Shown here piece after piece: positions 17,046 through 26,796 of a DNA stretch of 64,000 nt. Under the pieces are notes generated by a model. It had not been told where the DNA came from. It was given only the letters and a program-made list of their open reading frames with translations, and made no database searches. The stretch comes from Streptomyces albogriseolus. Its GTDB lineage: Bacteria; Actinomycetota; Actinomycetes; Streptomycetales; Streptomycetaceae. Made by a program: the position numbers and the translations under genes. The stretch covers positions 186,001 to 250,000 of the forward strand of contig BMVA01000008.1 of NCBI GenBank assembly GCA_014650475.1. Reading direction: 5' to 3'. Each line of letters starts with the position of its first letter. Positions within the stretch are counted from its first letter, which is position 1.

Positions 17046-17885
17046 ATGGGGACACCACTGGGCGACTTCCTGCGGCTCAAGCGCGACAGCACCCAGCCGG
17101 AGCAGCTGGGGCTCCCGGAGCACGGCCGCCGCCGCTCCCCCGGGCTGCGCCGCTCGGACGTGGCCACGCGGGCCGGGGTCAGCGTCGAGTACCTGACCCG
17201 GATCGAGCAGGGCCGCGACCGCCACCCCTCGGTGGCCGTGCTGCACGCGCTGTGCGACGCGCTCGCACTGACCCCGGCGGAGCGTGAGCACGTGCGGTAC
17301 CTGGCGAAGCTCAGCGGCGACGAGTGCACCGGTCACCTCGGACGCGAGCCCGCCCGCCGAGACGTGCGGGCGTCGGTGCGGGAGACGCTGCGGCTGCTGG
17401 AGCCGGGCGTCGCGGTGGTCACCAACCGGCTGGGCGACCTCCTCGCCTGGACCCCGGCCTACGAGGCGCTCACGGCCGGCACGGGGCTGCTGGACGGGGA
17501 CGGGCCGAACCTCACGCGGTACGTGTTCACCGACCCGCGCGCCCGGTCGTTCTTCCCCGACTGGGACGAGGTCGCCGACGAGCAGGTCTTCGACCTGTGG
17601 CTGGGCCCGAAGGCGGAGAACGCGGAGTGGCTGGCGGCGGAACTGGCGCCCGCGGCCGGCCCGGAGTTCACCCGCCGGCTGAACCGCCACAGGGTCCCGG
17701 AGCGGGGCGTGCTGCGCCTGAGCCACCCCGACGCGGGTGACCTGCGTCTGCGCCGCGAGTTCCTCGAACTCCCGTCGGACTCCCAGCTGCTGCTGGTCCT
17801 CCTGCCCGACGACGAGGCGACGTCTCAGGCGCTGGCCCGCCTCGGCGAGCGGACGGGGCGCGGACGGCTGCGGGCGATCTCGTAG
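17046..17885 (+). CDS. MmyB-like helix-turn-helix transcriptional regulator
   Basis: 279-aa regulator. An XRE-type HTH in the first 80 residues (RRSPGLRRSDVATRAGVSVE, YLTRIEQGRDRHPSVAVL) is followed by an MmyB-like ligand-binding domain (VVTNRLGDLLAWTPAYEALT, LTRYVFTDPRARSFFPDWDE). Relatives bind fatty-acid-like ligands and usually regulate a neighbouring oxidoreductase. A -10-like TATCCT ends 7 bases before the ATG, so the transcript is probably leaderless. Divergent from the FMN reductase gene, which is the likely target. Confidence 0.9.
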   Translation: MGTPLGDFLRLKRDSTQPEQLGLPEHGRRRSPGLRRSDVATRAGVSVEYLTRIEQGRDRHPSVAVLHALCDALALTPAEREHVRYLAKLSGDECTGHLGREPARRDVRASVRETLRLLEPGVAVVTNRLGDLLAWTPAYEALTAGTGLLDGDGPNLTRYVFTDPRARSFFPDWDEVADEQVFDLWLGPKAENAEWLAAELAPAAGPEFTRRLNRHRVPERGVLRLSHPDAGDLRLRREFLELPSDSQLLLVLLPDDEATSQALARLGERTGRGRLRAIS

Positions 17886-17907
17886 CCGCCCGCGCCTCGG
17901 TCCGGCC

Positions 17908-19593
17908 TCAGTCCAGGTGCGTCGGCGCGAACATGCGCAGGACCGCCGGGAGGACGACGACGGAGGGGCCCGGGGTGGAGAGGGACTTGGCGAGGTCCTC
18001 CTCCAGGGTCTCCGGGGTGGTGCGGACGCCCGGGACGCCGAAGGACTCGGCCAGGGCCACGTAGTCCGGGCGGGTCAGCTCGGTCGCCGTGGGCTCGCCG
18101 AAGGCGTCCGTCATGTACTCGCGCAGGATGCCGTAGCCGCCGTCGTCCACGATCAGCCAGGTGACGTCCAGGTCGTACTGGCGGGCCGTGGCCAGCTCGG
18201 CGATCGAGTACAGCGCGCCGCCGTCGCCGGAGACAGCCAGCACCGGGCGGGTGGGGTCGGCGGCCGCCGCTCCGAGGGCGGCGGGGAAGCCGTAGCCGAG
18301 GCCGCCGGCGCCCTGCGCCGAGTGCAGGTGGTTGGGGCCCATCGCGTCGAACGCGGACCACGCCCAGTAGGCGAGGATCGTCATGTCCCAGAAGGACGGC
18401 GAGCCGGTCGGCAGGGCGCGCCGCACGGCCGTCAGCACCTGCTGTTCCAGCGCCAGGTCCTGCCCGTCGATACGGGCCCGGACCCGGTCCAGCAGCTCCC
18501 GCACCCGCGCCGGGGCGGTGTCGTCCTCGCGGGGCGCGACCGTCTCCAGGAGCGCCTGGAGGGCCAGGCGGGCGTCCGCGTGGATGCCGATGCCGGGGTG
18601 GTTGGACTCCAGCTTGCCGAGGTCGGCCTCGATCTGGATCACCCGGCCGCGCGGCGTGAACGTGTGGTAGTTCGAGGAGAGTTCGCCGAGTCCGGAGCCG
18701 ACGACGAGCAGGACGTCCGCATCCTCCAGGAAGTCGGTGGTGTGGCGGTCCTCGATCCAGGACTGGAGGGACAGCGGGTGGGTCCACGGGAAGGCGCCCT
18801 TGCCGCCGGGGGTGGTCACCACGGGCGCCTGGATCCGCTCGGCGAGCTGCCGCAGCTTGCCGGAGGCGTCGGAGCGGATCACTCCGCCGCCCGCGATGAT
18901 CGCGGGGCGTTCGGCGCGGGACAGCAGGTGCGCGGCCAGCGCGGTCAGTTCGGGGCGCGGGGGCAGCTCGTCCGGGGTGGCGTCCATCGCCGTCACCACC
19001 GGCAGCATCGTCTCCGCCAGCAGCACGTCCTGCGGAATCTCCACCCACACCGGCCCGTGCGGGACGGTGAGCGCCGACTTCCAGGCCGCCGCGATCGCCG
19101 ACGGGATCTGGGAGGCCGTACGGACCGTGTGCACGGACTTGACGACGCCCCGGAACGAGGCGGACTGGTCCGGGAGTTCGTGCAAGTAGCCGTGGCGTCC
19201 GCCGCCGAGCCCGGCGGTCGGCACCTGGCTGCTGATCGCCAGCACCGGCGCGGACGCGGCCGCCGCCTCCTGCAACGCGGGCAGCGAGGTGAGGGCGCCG
19301 GGTCCTGTGGACAGCAGCAGCGGCGCCGCCTCGCCGGTGATCCGGCCGTACGCGTCCGCCGCGAAGCCCGCGTTGTTCTCCACGCGCAGGCCGATGTAGC
19401 GCAGGTCGGAGCGGCGCAGGGCGTCGAACATGCCGAGGGCGTGCTGGCCGGGCAGGCCGAAGACGGTGGTCGCGCCGAGCCCGGCCAGGGTCTCCACGAC
19501 CAGGTCTCCGCCGGTACGGCCGGGCGGGGGGTTCAGCGCCGCCTCCGTCTGGGCGGCGGTCGGGCGAAGCTCCAGGTCGTGGTCGTGCGTCAC
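17908..19593 (-). CDS. TPP-dependent enzyme, candidate 2-ketoarginine decarboxylase (AruI-like)
   Basis: 561-aa three-domain enzyme of the acetolactate-synthase/decarboxylase superfamily: N-terminal PYR domain with the TPP-activating Glu72 ([15 protein letters not shown]), a central domain, and a PP domain with the metal motif starting [20 protein letters not shown] near residue 452; the usual paired Asn is replaced (VDDGGYG). The start overlaps the stop of the upstream ureohydrolase gene (ATGA). A TPP enzyme coupled to a ureohydrolase recalls AruI and guanidinobutyrase of the Pseudomonas arginine transaminase route; AruI is also about 560 aa. Alternatives: acetolactate-synthase paralogue or another 2-oxo acid decarboxylase. 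Substrate is inference. Confidence 0.8.
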   Translation of the reverse strand: MTHDHDLELRPTAAQTEAALNPPPGRTGGDLVVETLAGLGATTVFGLPGQHALGMFDALRRSDLRYIGLRVENNAGFAADAYGRITGEAAPLLLSTGPGALTSLPALQEAAAASAPVLAISSQVPTAGLGGGRHGYLHELPDQSASFRGVVKSVHTVRTASQIPSAIAAAWKSALTVPHGPVWVEIPQDVLLAETMLPVVTAMDATPDELPPRPELTALAAHLLSRAERPAIIAGGGVIRSDASGKLRQLAERIQAPVVTTPGGKGAFPWTHPLSLQSWIEDRHTTDFLEDADVLLVVGSGLGELSSNYHTFTPRGRVIQIEADLGKLESNHPGIGIHADARLALQALLETVAPREDDTAPARVRELLDRVRARIDGQDLALEQQVLTAVRRALPTGSPSFWDMTILAYWAWSAFDAMGPNHLHSAQGAGGLGYGFPAALGAAAADPTRPVLAVSGDGGALYSIAELATARQYDLDVTWLIVDDGGYGILREYMTDAFGEPTATELTRPDYVALAESFGVPGVRTTPETLEEDLAKSLSTPGPSVVVLPAVLRMFAPTHLD

Positions 19594-20558
19594 TTGGCGC
19601 GGGCCTCCGCGATCTGGCGGGACATGATGGTGGTCAGTTCGTACGCCGTGTGCGACGCGGCGACCGAGGTGATCTCGGCGTGGTCGTACGCGGGCGCCAC
19701 CTCGACGACGTCGGCGGAGACCAGGTTGCAGGAGGCGAGGCCGCGCAGGATCTCCAGCAGCTCGCGGGAGGTCATGCCGCCCGCCTCGGGCGTGCCGGTG
19801 CCGGGCGCGTGGGCGGGGTCGAGGCAGTCGATGTCGATGGAGATGTACAGCGGCCGGTCGCCGATGCGCTGGCGGAGCTGGTCGGCGACCTCGTCGGCGC
19901 CGCGGCGGTAGACGTCCGCGGAGGTGACGATGCCGAAGCCCATCTTCTCGTCGTCGGTGAGGTCCTGCTTGCCGTAGAGCGGGCCGCGGGTGCCGACGTG
20001 GGAGAGGGCGGAGGTGTCGAGGATGCCCTCCTCGACGGCCCGGCGGAACGGCGTGCCGTGGGTGTACTCGGCGCCGAAGTACGTGTCCCAGGTGTCGAGG
20101 TGCGCGTCGAAGTGGAGCAGCGCGACCGGGCCGTGCTTCTTCGCGACGCTCCGCAGCAGCGGCAGGGCGATGGTGTGGTCGCCGCCGAGGGTCATCAGGC
20201 GGGCGCCCGTCCCCAGCAGGTCGTCCGCCGCCGCCTCGACCGTCTCGACGGCCTCGTTGATGTTGAACGGGTTGACGGCGATGTCGCCGCCGTCCGCGAC
20301 CTGCGCGAGGGCGAACGGCGAGGCGTCCTGCGCGGGGTTGTAGGGGCGCAGCAGCCGGGACGCCTCGCGGATGGCGTTGCCGCCGAAGCGGGCGCCCGGC
20401 CGGTACGAGACGCCGGAGTCGAACGGCACGCCCACGACGGCGACGTCGGCGCGGCCGACCTCGTCGAGGCGGGGAAGCCGGGCGAAGGTCGCGGGGCCCG
20501 CGTAGCGCGGCACCCGGGACGAGTCGACGGGGCCGCGGGGCGTCTCGTTGCTGCTCAT
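19590..20558 (-). CDS. speB: Ureohydrolase (agmatinase/guanidinobutyrase family)
   Basis: 322-aa binuclear manganese ureohydrolase that would cleave a guanidino compound to an amine plus urea. Metal ligands are visible in [19 protein letters not shown] and [20 protein letters not shown]. Homologues are annotated as agmatinase (SpeB), but the family also includes guanidinobutyrase and guanidinopropionase, and the overlap with a TPP-dependent decarboxylase gene makes guanidinobutyrate a reasonable alternative. The gene lies 55 bases after the SSS transporter gene in the same direction, so the three probably form one transcript. Fold certain, substrate uncertain. Confidence 0.85.
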   Translation of the reverse strand: MSSNETPRGPVDSSRVPRYAGPATFARLPRLDEVGRADVAVVGVPFDSGVSYRPGARFGGNAIREASRLLRPYNPAQDASPFALAQVADGGDIAVNPFNINEAVETVEAAADDLLGTGARLMTLGGDHTIALPLLRSVAKKHGPVALLHFDAHLDTWDTYFGAEYTHGTPFRRAVEEGILDTSALSHVGTRGPLYGKQDLTDDEKMGFGIVTSADVYRRGADEVADQLRQRIGDRPLYISIDIDCLDPAHAPGTGTPEAGGMTSRELLEILRGLASCNLVSADVVEVAPAYDHAEITSVAASHTAYELTTIMSRQIAEARAK

Positions 20559-20613
20559 GGAGGACTGCTCTCTTTCCTACGCTTCGTCGCGTATGTGCTG
20601 ACTGCCCACGATG

Positions 20614-22092
20614 CTACTGGGCGGCCGGGACCTGTTCGGACACGGTTTCGGTCGCGTTCTCCGGCGCGGGGGCGCGTCCGGCGAGGCGTTCGCGCCAGGC
20701 GGCGAGGACGGCCGCGTCGGTGGGACGGGTGGCGAGGGAGACGACGACGTAGGCCGCGAGGGAGGCGAGGAGGCCGTAGTAGACGGGCTCGTTGGCGAGG
20801 ATGCCGTACGCGGCCATCAGGCCGGTCACGGCGAGGCCGCCGACGGCGACGGAGGCGAGGGCGCCCTGCGCGGTGCCGCGCTTCCACAGCAGCCCGCCCA
20901 GGATGGGCACGAGCAGCCCGCCGACCAGCAGGTTGTACGCGACGGTCAGCGCCTGGACGACGTCGTTGAGGGCGATGGCGGTGGCGATCACGGCGAGGCC
21001 CATCAGCAGGATGAAGGCGCGGTTGCCCCTGACCTCGTCGTGCTGCTCGCCCTCCGGGCGGACGACGCCGCGCAGCCGTGCCCAGATGTCGTTGTTGGCG
21101 ACGGTGGCGCAGGCGATCAGCGCACCCGAGGACGTCGACATCACGGCGGCCAGGGCCGCGGCCAGCACGAGGCCGCGCACGCCCATGGGCAGCTCGTCCT
21201 TGACGATGGTGGCGAACGCGTCGTCGGGGCTGGCGAGCTTGGGGTAGAGCACCTTGGCGGCCGTGCCGATGACGGCGCCGGCGACGGCGTAGGCGAGGCA
21301 GTAGGTGCCGGCGACGGTGCCGCCCCAGCGGGCCGTGCGGTCGCTGCGGGCGGTGAACACCCGCTGCCAGATGTCCTGCCCGATGAGCATGCCGAAGGTG
21401 TAGATCAGCACGTACGTGAAGATCGTCTCGCCGCCGATGCCCAGCGGGTCGAAGTACTCGGTGGGCAGCTGCGCCTTCATCTCGGCGAACCCGCCCGCCT
21501 TGACCACGGCGATGGGCAGCAGCAGGAGCAGCACGCCGACCGTCTTCACGACGAACTGCACCATGTCGGTCAGCGTGATCGACCACATGCCGCCGAGCGT
21601 GGAGTACGCGACGACGATCGAGCCGCCGAGGACGATCGCGAGGGTGCGGTTGATGTCGAAGAGGACGTCGAAGATCGTGGCGTAGGCGATCGTCGAGGTC
21701 ACCGCGAGCATGAGGGTGTACGCCCACATGACGAGGCCGGAGATGACGCCGGCCCGGCCGCCATAGCGCAGGTCGAGCATCTCGGAGACGGTGTAGACCT
21801 TCAGCCGGGCGATGCGGGCGGAGAAGAAGACGCTCAGGGCGAGCAGTCCGAGGCCGATGGTGAACACCATCCAGGCGCCGGACAGTCCGTACTGGTAGCC
21901 GAGGCCCACGCCGCCGATGGTGGAGGCGCCGCCGAGGACGATGGCGGCCATGGTGCCCGAGTACATGGCGGGGCCCAGGCGGCGGCCCGCCACCAGGAAC
22001 TCGCTCTTGGACTTGGCGCGGCGCATGCCCCACCAGCCCATGGCCAGCATGCCGGCCAGATAGACGACGATGACCAGGTAGTCCACGGCCAT
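20614..22092 (-). CDS. Sodium:solute symporter (SSS family)
   Basis: 492-aa integral membrane protein with about 13 hydrophobic segments, beginning MAVDYLVIVVYLAGMLAMGW. SSS features include GGASTIGGVGLGYQYG and the sodium-site region AALAAVMSTSSGALIACAT. ATG 22092 is chosen because AAGGAGG lies nine bases upstream. First gene of the leftward run with the ureohydrolase and TPP enzyme, and divergent from a PucR-type regulator. Likely imports the substrate (amino acid, polyamine or guanidino compound) of the downstream enzymes; specificity not predictable from sequence. Confidence 0.88.
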   Translation of the reverse strand: MAVDYLVIVVYLAGMLAMGWWGMRRAKSKSEFLVAGRRLGPAMYSGTMAAIVLGGASTIGGVGLGYQYGLSGAWMVFTIGLGLLALSVFFSARIARLKVYTVSEMLDLRYGGRAGVISGLVMWAYTLMLAVTSTIAYATIFDVLFDINRTLAIVLGGSIVVAYSTLGGMWSITLTDMVQFVVKTVGVLLLLLPIAVVKAGGFAEMKAQLPTEYFDPLGIGGETIFTYVLIYTFGMLIGQDIWQRVFTARSDRTARWGGTVAGTYCLAYAVAGAVIGTAAKVLYPKLASPDDAFATIVKDELPMGVRGLVLAAALAAVMSTSSGALIACATVANNDIWARLRGVVRPEGEQHDEVRGNRAFILLMGLAVIATAIALNDVVQALTVAYNLLVGGLLVPILGGLLWKRGTAQGALASVAVGGLAVTGLMAAYGILANEPVYYGLLASLAAYVVVSLATRPTDAAVLAAWRERLAGRAPAPENATETVSEQVPAAQ

Positions 22093-22276
22093 GCGGGGCC
22101 TCCTTCGCGCACTGTCGGTGGCGTGTCGTGCAGACGGATCGTGCTCACCGGCGCCGCGCGGGGACATCCGCCCGTACCCGCGGGCTGCCGGTGACCCGAC
22201 CCTAGGTGGCCGAAAAGCGACTGCGAAGTGTACGTTTCATCCAGATCGGCAGCCTGGGATGGAGGAAACGTCCACC

Positions 22277-23752
22277 ATGCCGGACCCCACTGTTCCGCCC
22301 ACCCCTCCCGTCGCCCTGGACGCGCTGCTGGCCCGCGCGGACCTGGGCCTGCGCCGGATCGCGGGCCCCGCGGACCCGGCGGTCGTCGTGCACTGGGCGC
22401 ACACCTCGGAGATGGCCGACCCCTACCCGTACCTGCTGGGCGGCGAACTGCTGCTGTCGGCGGGCGTGCACATCCCGGACGGCGCGGGCGCGGGCTACTT
22501 CGACGCGTACGTGTCGCGGATCGTCGCGGCGGGCGGGGCGGCGCTCGGCTTCGGCGTCGCCCCGGTGCACGACACGGTGCCCGGGGCGCTGGTGGAGGCG
22601 TGCGAGATGCACGGGCTGCCGCTGCTGGAGGTGCCGCCGCGGACCACCTTCTCGGCGGTGGCGCGGGCGCTGTGGCAGCTGATGGCGCAGGCCCGCACGG
22701 CCGAGCTGCGGCGGGTCACGGAGGCGCAGCAGAGCCTCGCCACGGCTGCCGCCCGCCCCGACCCGGTCCCCGCCGTCCTCCAGCAGCTCGCCCGCCGTCT
22801 GGGCGGACGGGCGGTGCTGTACGGCCCCGAGGGCACGGAGATCGCGGGCGCGGGGCCGGAGCCGGGCGAGGAGGTGCGGACGGCGCTGGCGAAGCTCGCG
22901 GAGGTGGTGAGGCCGTCGGGGCAGGAGCCGTCGGACGCCCGTCCCTCCTCCGCGTCCGACACGGTGGCCGGGGTGCGGCTGGTCGCCCACGCGCTGGGCA
23001 ACGGCGAGGGGTTCGTGCTGGGGACGGCCGCCCCGCAGCGGGACGCGGGCGACCACACCATCGCGTCCGTCGCCGCCGTGCTGCTCTCCCTGCTCACCGG
23101 TGAACGGCACAGCGGCTCGGGCGCCGGCCGCTCCTCCGCGCTGGTACGGCTGCTGCTGGGCGCGGCGCCCGCGGAGGTGGCGCCGCTGCTCGGCGGGGAC
23201 CGGTGGCGGGTGGTGCGCGGCAGGCCGGACGGGCGGGCGGCCCCGGACCCGGTGGCCGCCTCCGCGCTGGGCGCCGCCCTCGGCTCGTCGCTGGTGGACG
23301 TCGCGGGCGAGGTGGTGCGGGTGCTGGTGCCCGACGGGCGGACGGTGGAGCGGGTGCCGGGCTGGACGCTCGGCGTCAGCGCGGCGGCGGCCCCGCGGGA
23401 CTGGCCGGCCGCCGACGCCCAGGCCTCCCGCGCCCTGGCCCGCGCCCGCGCCACCCGCACCCCGCTGCTGCGCCACGGCGACCGCCCGGCCCTCACCGAC
23501 CTGGTCCCGCCGCACGACGCCGACGCCCACGCCCGCGCCCTGCTCGCGCCGATAGAGCGGTCCCCGGCTCTGGTCGACACCCTGCGCACCTGGCTCTCCC
23601 TGCACGGCAGCTGGGACCGCACGGCGGTCGCCCTCGACGTGCACCGCAACACGGTCAGGCAGCGGATCGCCCGGTGCGCGGCCCTCCTGGACACGGAACT
23701 GGACGACCCGGACGTCCGGATGGAGCTGTGGTTCGCCTTGCGGCGGACGTAG
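22277..23752 (+). CDS. PucR-family transcriptional regulator
   Basis: 491-aa regulator: an N-terminal PucR sensing domain (residues 1-130, with MADPYPYLLGGELLLSAGVH), a GAF-like middle part (RLGGRAVLYGPEGTEIAGAG) and a C-terminal helix-turn-helix (WLSLHGSWDRTAVALDVHRN, TVRQRIARCAALL). PucR-type proteins typically activate purine, GABA or polyamine catabolic genes. Divergent from the SSS transporter operon (184-base gap), which is the probable target. The ATG at 22277 has GGAGG 11 bases upstream; an in-frame ATG at 22259 would add six residues. Confidence 0.87.
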   Translation: MPDPTVPPTPPVALDALLARADLGLRRIAGPADPAVVVHWAHTSEMADPYPYLLGGELLLSAGVHIPDGAGAGYFDAYVSRIVAAGGAALGFGVAPVHDTVPGALVEACEMHGLPLLEVPPRTTFSAVARALWQLMAQARTAELRRVTEAQQSLATAAARPDPVPAVLQQLARRLGGRAVLYGPEGTEIAGAGPEPGEEVRTALAKLAEVVRPSGQEPSDARPSSASDTVAGVRLVAHALGNGEGFVLGTAAPQRDAGDHTIASVAAVLLSLLTGERHSGSGAGRSSALVRLLLGAAPAEVAPLLGGDRWRVVRGRPDGRAAPDPVAASALGAALGSSLVDVAGEVVRVLVPDGRTVERVPGWTLGVSAAAAPRDWPAADAQASRALARARATRTPLLRHGDRPALTDLVPPHDADAHARALLAPIERSPALVDTLRTWLSLHGSWDRTAVALDVHRNTVRQRIARCAALLDTELDDPDVRMELWFALRRT

Positions 23753-23883
23753 CGCCGGGCCGTGCCCGGGGGCCCGGGACGACAACTCCTGGGTAGCCGT
23801 ACGGAGTCGGCTGAGTACGTGACGCACGTCCCAGCGCGCGATACGCCAGGGACGCGCCCTGTTCCCTGCCTCACAATGGACGC

Positions 23884-24672
23884 ATGCCGATACCCGGGAC
23901 CCCCAGCCGCGCCGAACTCGTCGAACACCTGGTCGCCACCCGCATCGCGGGCGAGGTCGCCACGCCGCGCGAGAACAACCTCTCCCACTACCGGAAGCTG
24001 GCGAACGGCGACCGGCACTACTGGCTCGGCCTGGAGCTCGGCGAGCGCTGGACCGACGAGCAGGACGTGCTCGCGGTGATGGCCGAGCGGGTCGGCGTGA
24101 ACGACGACCCGGAGCACCGGTACGGGCAGGACACCATCGACCCCGAGCTGACGGTCGACGGTCTGGAGCGGATGGCGGGGCGGCTGCGCAAGGCGGCGGA
24201 GGGCCGGCAGCGGGTGCTGCTGGCGACCGGCCACCCGGGCGGCCTGCTGGACGTGCACCGGGCGACGGCCGCCGCGCTGCGGGCGGCGGGCTGCGACATC
24301 GTGGTCATCCCGGACGGGCTGACCACGGACGAGGGCTACGTGATGCAGTTCGCGGACGTGGCGGTGCTGGAGCACGGGGCGACGCTGTGGCACACCCACT
24401 CGGGTGCGCCGATGAAGACGATCCTGACGGCGCTGGAGCGCGAGGGGAGACCGCTGCCCGACCTGGTGGTCGCCGACCACGGCTGGGCGGGCGCCGCCGG
24501 CCAGTACGGCGTGGACTCCGTCGGGTACGCCGACTGCAACGACCCGGCGCTGTTCCTCGCCGAGGCCGAGGGCACCGTCCAGGTGACCGTCCCCCTGGAC
24601 GACCATGTGACGAGCCCCCGCCACTACGACCCGATGACGGCGTACCTGCTGGCGGCGGCGGGTCTGAGCTGA
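23884..24672 (+). CDS. Phosphatase-like conserved protein
   Basis: 262-aa cytoplasmic protein that I recall from Streptomyces genomes under the loose label phosphatase; I cannot place it in a characterised family. Visible features: LSHYRKLANGDRHYWLGLEL, a glycine-rich ATGHPGGLLDVH followed by an alternating helix-strand pattern (AAALRAAGCDIVVIPDGL), and VVADHGWAGAAGQYGVDSVG. The layout resembles a Rossmann-like fold. A -10-like CACAAT ends 6 bases before the ATG and there is no ribosome site, so the transcript is probably leaderless. Stands alone between PucR and the thioesterase. Confidence 0.6.
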   Translation: MPIPGTPSRAELVEHLVATRIAGEVATPRENNLSHYRKLANGDRHYWLGLELGERWTDEQDVLAVMAERVGVNDDPEHRYGQDTIDPELTVDGLERMAGRLRKAAEGRQRVLLATGHPGGLLDVHRATAAALRAAGCDIVVIPDGLTTDEGYVMQFADVAVLEHGATLWHTHSGAPMKTILTALEREGRPLPDLVVADHGWAGAAGQYGVDSVGYADCNDPALFLAEAEGTVQVTVPLDDHVTSPRHYDPMTAYLLAAAGLS

Positions 24673-24693
24673 CGCTCCCCCAACGACGCCGCG

Positions 24694-25572
24694 TCAGTCC
24701 TCGTCGCGCGGGACGCGGACCACGCCCTCCTGGATGACGGAGACCGCGAGGCGGCCGTCCTGGGTGTAGATGCGGCCCTGGCCGAGTCCCCGGCCGCCGT
24801 GGGCGGACGGGGACTGCTGGTCGTACAGCAGCCACTCGTCCGCGCGGAACGGGCGGTGGAACCACATGGCGTGGTCCAGGGACGCCCCGACCACGTCGCC
24901 GACCGCCCAGCCGCCGCGCCCGTGGGCGAGCAGGATCGAGTCCAGCAGCGTCATGTCGGAGACGTACGTGGCGAGCACGACGTGCAGCAGCGGGTCGTCG
25001 CCCTCGACCTTGCCGTTGGTGCGGAACCACACCTGGCTGTGCGGGTCGCGCGGCTCGCCGAAGCGGCCGTACGGCGGGTCGTCGACGTAGCGCAGGTCGA
25101 CGGCGGCGCGGGCGCCGAGGTAGCGGTGCACCACGTCCGACGACAGGTGCGGGTAGCTCCGCAGCCGCTCCTCGGAGGTGGGGAGCGTCTCCGGGTCCGG
25201 GGAGGGCGGCATCGGCGCCTGGTGGTCCAGGCCCTCCTCGTGCGCCTGGAAGGACGCGGAGAGGTGGAAGATCGGCTTGCCGTGCTGGACCGCCACCACC
25301 CGCCGGGTGGTGAAGGACCGGCCGTCGCGGATCCGGTCGACGGTGTAGACGATCGGCGCGCCCGGGTCGCCGATGCGCAGGAAGTACGCGTGCAGCGAGT
25401 GGGCGGGCCGGTCCGCGGGGACGGTGCGCCCCGCGGCGACCAGGGCCTGCGCCGCCACCTGCCCGCCGAAGACGCGGGGGACGGCGGAGGCGCGGGACCG
25501 GCCGCGGAAGATGTTCTCCTCGATCTGCTCGAGGTCGAGCAGATCGAGGAGTTCCTGGAGAGCCTGACTCAT
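24694..25572 (-). CDS. tesB: Acyl-CoA thioesterase II (TesB-like)
   Basis: 292-aa double hot-dog thioesterase that hydrolyses acyl-CoA to fatty acid and CoA. Recognisable blocks: LLDLEQIEENIFRGRS at the N-terminus, RVFGGQVAAQALVAAGRTV, the first-domain end FHLSASFQAHEEGLDHQ, and the C-terminal block LDHAMWFHRPFRADEWLLYD with GRIYTQDGRLAVSVIQEGVV. It lies 35 bases downstream of an acyl-CoA dehydrogenase gene in the same direction, so both probably act in fatty acyl-CoA turnover. Confidence 0.9.
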   Translation of the reverse strand: MSQALQELLDLLDLEQIEENIFRGRSRASAVPRVFGGQVAAQALVAAGRTVPADRPAHSLHAYFLRIGDPGAPIVYTVDRIRDGRSFTTRRVVAVQHGKPIFHLSASFQAHEEGLDHQAPMPPSPDPETLPTSEERLRSYPHLSSDVVHRYLGARAAVDLRYVDDPPYGRFGEPRDPHSQVWFRTNGKVEGDDPLLHVVLATYVSDMTLLDSILLAHGRGGWAVGDVVGASLDHAMWFHRPFRADEWLLYDQQSPSAHGGRGLGQGRIYTQDGRLAVSVIQEGVVRVPRDED

Positions 25573-25607
25573 GGAATCAGTTGTATACGGCAGGGATTTC
25601 CGGGACC

Positions 25608-26765
25608 TTACAGGCCCATGTCCTTCGCGATGATCGTCTTCATGATCTCGCTGGTGCCGCCGTAGATGCGGTTGACCCGGTTGTCCGCGTACAGGCGGGC
25701 GATCGGGTACTCGTTCATGTAGCCGTAGCCGCCGTGCAGCTGGAGGCAGCGGTCGATGACGCGGTGGGCGACCTCGGTGCAGAACAGCTTGGCGCTGGCG
25801 GCCTCGGCGGGCGTGAGCTCGCCGGCGTCCAGGGCCTCGGTGGCGCGGTCGGCGACGGCCTCGGCGGCGTCCACCTCGGCCTGGCAGGCGGCCAGCTCGA
25901 ACTTCGTGTTCTGGAAGTGCGCGACCGGCTTGCCGAAGACGGTGCGCTCCTGCACGTACTGCTTGGCGAACCGGACCGCGGCCTTGGCCTGGGCGTAGGC
26001 GCCGAAGGCGATGCCCCAGCGCTCGGAGGCCAGGTTGTGGCCGAGGTAGTAGAAGCCCTTGTTCTCCTCGCCGAGCAGGTCCTCGACGGGCACCTTGACG
26101 TCGACGAACGCCAGCTCGGCGGTGTCGGAGGTCTTCAGGCCGAGCTTGTCGAGCTTGCGGCCGACCGAGTAGCCCTCGGACTTGGTGTCCACGGCGAAGA
26201 GGGAGATGCCGTGACGGCGGTCCTCGGCGGTGGGGGCCGCGGTGCGGGCGCAGACGATCACCTTGTCGGCGTGCACACCGCCGGTGATGAAGGTCTTGGC
26301 GCCGTTCAGGACGTAGTGGGTGCCGTCCTCGCTCAGCTTGGCGGTGGTCTTCATGCCCGCGAGGTCGGAGCCGGTGCCCGGCTCGGTCATCGCGATGGCC
26401 CACATCTCCTCGCCGGAGACGAACTTCGGCAGGAAGCGCTTCTTCTGCTCGTCGGTGGCGAGCATCTTGATGTAGGGCAGGGCGAGCAGCACATGCACGC
26501 CGGAGCCGCCGAACTGGACGCCCGCGCGGGCGGTCTCCTCGTAGAGGACGGCCTCGAACTTGTGGGTGTCCATGCCCGCGCCGCCGTACTCCTCCGGCAC
26601 GCTGATGCCGAAGATGCCCAGCTCGCCGAGCTTGTAGTAGAAGTCGCGGGGCGCCTGGCCCGCCGCGAACCACTCGTCGTAGACGGGGACGACCTCGGCC
26701 TCGATGAAGGCGCGGATGGTCTCCCGGAACGCCTCGTGATCCTCGTTGAAAACCGTACGGCGCAC
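25608..26765 (-). CDS. Acyl-CoA dehydrogenase (LCAD/IVD-type catalytic Glu)
   Basis: 385-aa FAD flavoenzyme oxidising acyl-CoA to enoyl-CoA. N-terminal helical part (FRETIRAFIEAEVVPVYDEW), signatures IAMTEPGTGSDLAGMKT and LQLHGGYGYMNEYPIARLYA. The MCAD catalytic position is Gly (IYGGTSE), but a Glu occurs in NLASERWG, the position used by long-chain and isovaleryl-CoA dehydrogenases. GTG 26765 is preferred over ATG 26792 because GGAGGT lies nine bases upstream. Upstream gene of a pair with the TesB thioesterase. Chain length unknown. Confidence 0.87.
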   Translation of the reverse strand: MRRTVFNEDHEAFRETIRAFIEAEVVPVYDEWFAAGQAPRDFYYKLGELGIFGISVPEEYGGAGMDTHKFEAVLYEETARAGVQFGGSGVHVLLALPYIKMLATDEQKKRFLPKFVSGEEMWAIAMTEPGTGSDLAGMKTTAKLSEDGTHYVLNGAKTFITGGVHADKVIVCARTAAPTAEDRRHGISLFAVDTKSEGYSVGRKLDKLGLKTSDTAELAFVDVKVPVEDLLGEENKGFYYLGHNLASERWGIAFGAYAQAKAAVRFAKQYVQERTVFGKPVAHFQNTKFELAACQAEVDAAEAVADRATEALDAGELTPAEAASAKLFCTEVAHRVIDRCLQLHGGYGYMNEYPIARLYADNRVNRIYGGTSEIMKTIIAKDMGL

Positions 26766-26796
26766 TGTCCGCCACCTCCGCAGCCTGGGCATGTCT

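Noticed and set aside
17908..20558. Clavam-type biosynthesis, since carboxyethylarginine synthase (TPP) and a ureohydrolase also pair in clavulanic acid clusters
   Set aside because: No beta-lactam synthetase or clavaminate synthase gene is nearby, and the transporter and PucR regulator fit catabolism better.
22220..22240. Possible palindrome GAAGTGTACGTTTC upstream of the PucR gene
   Set aside because: Only five of seven pairs match and the centre is a common tetranucleotide, too weak to list as an operator.
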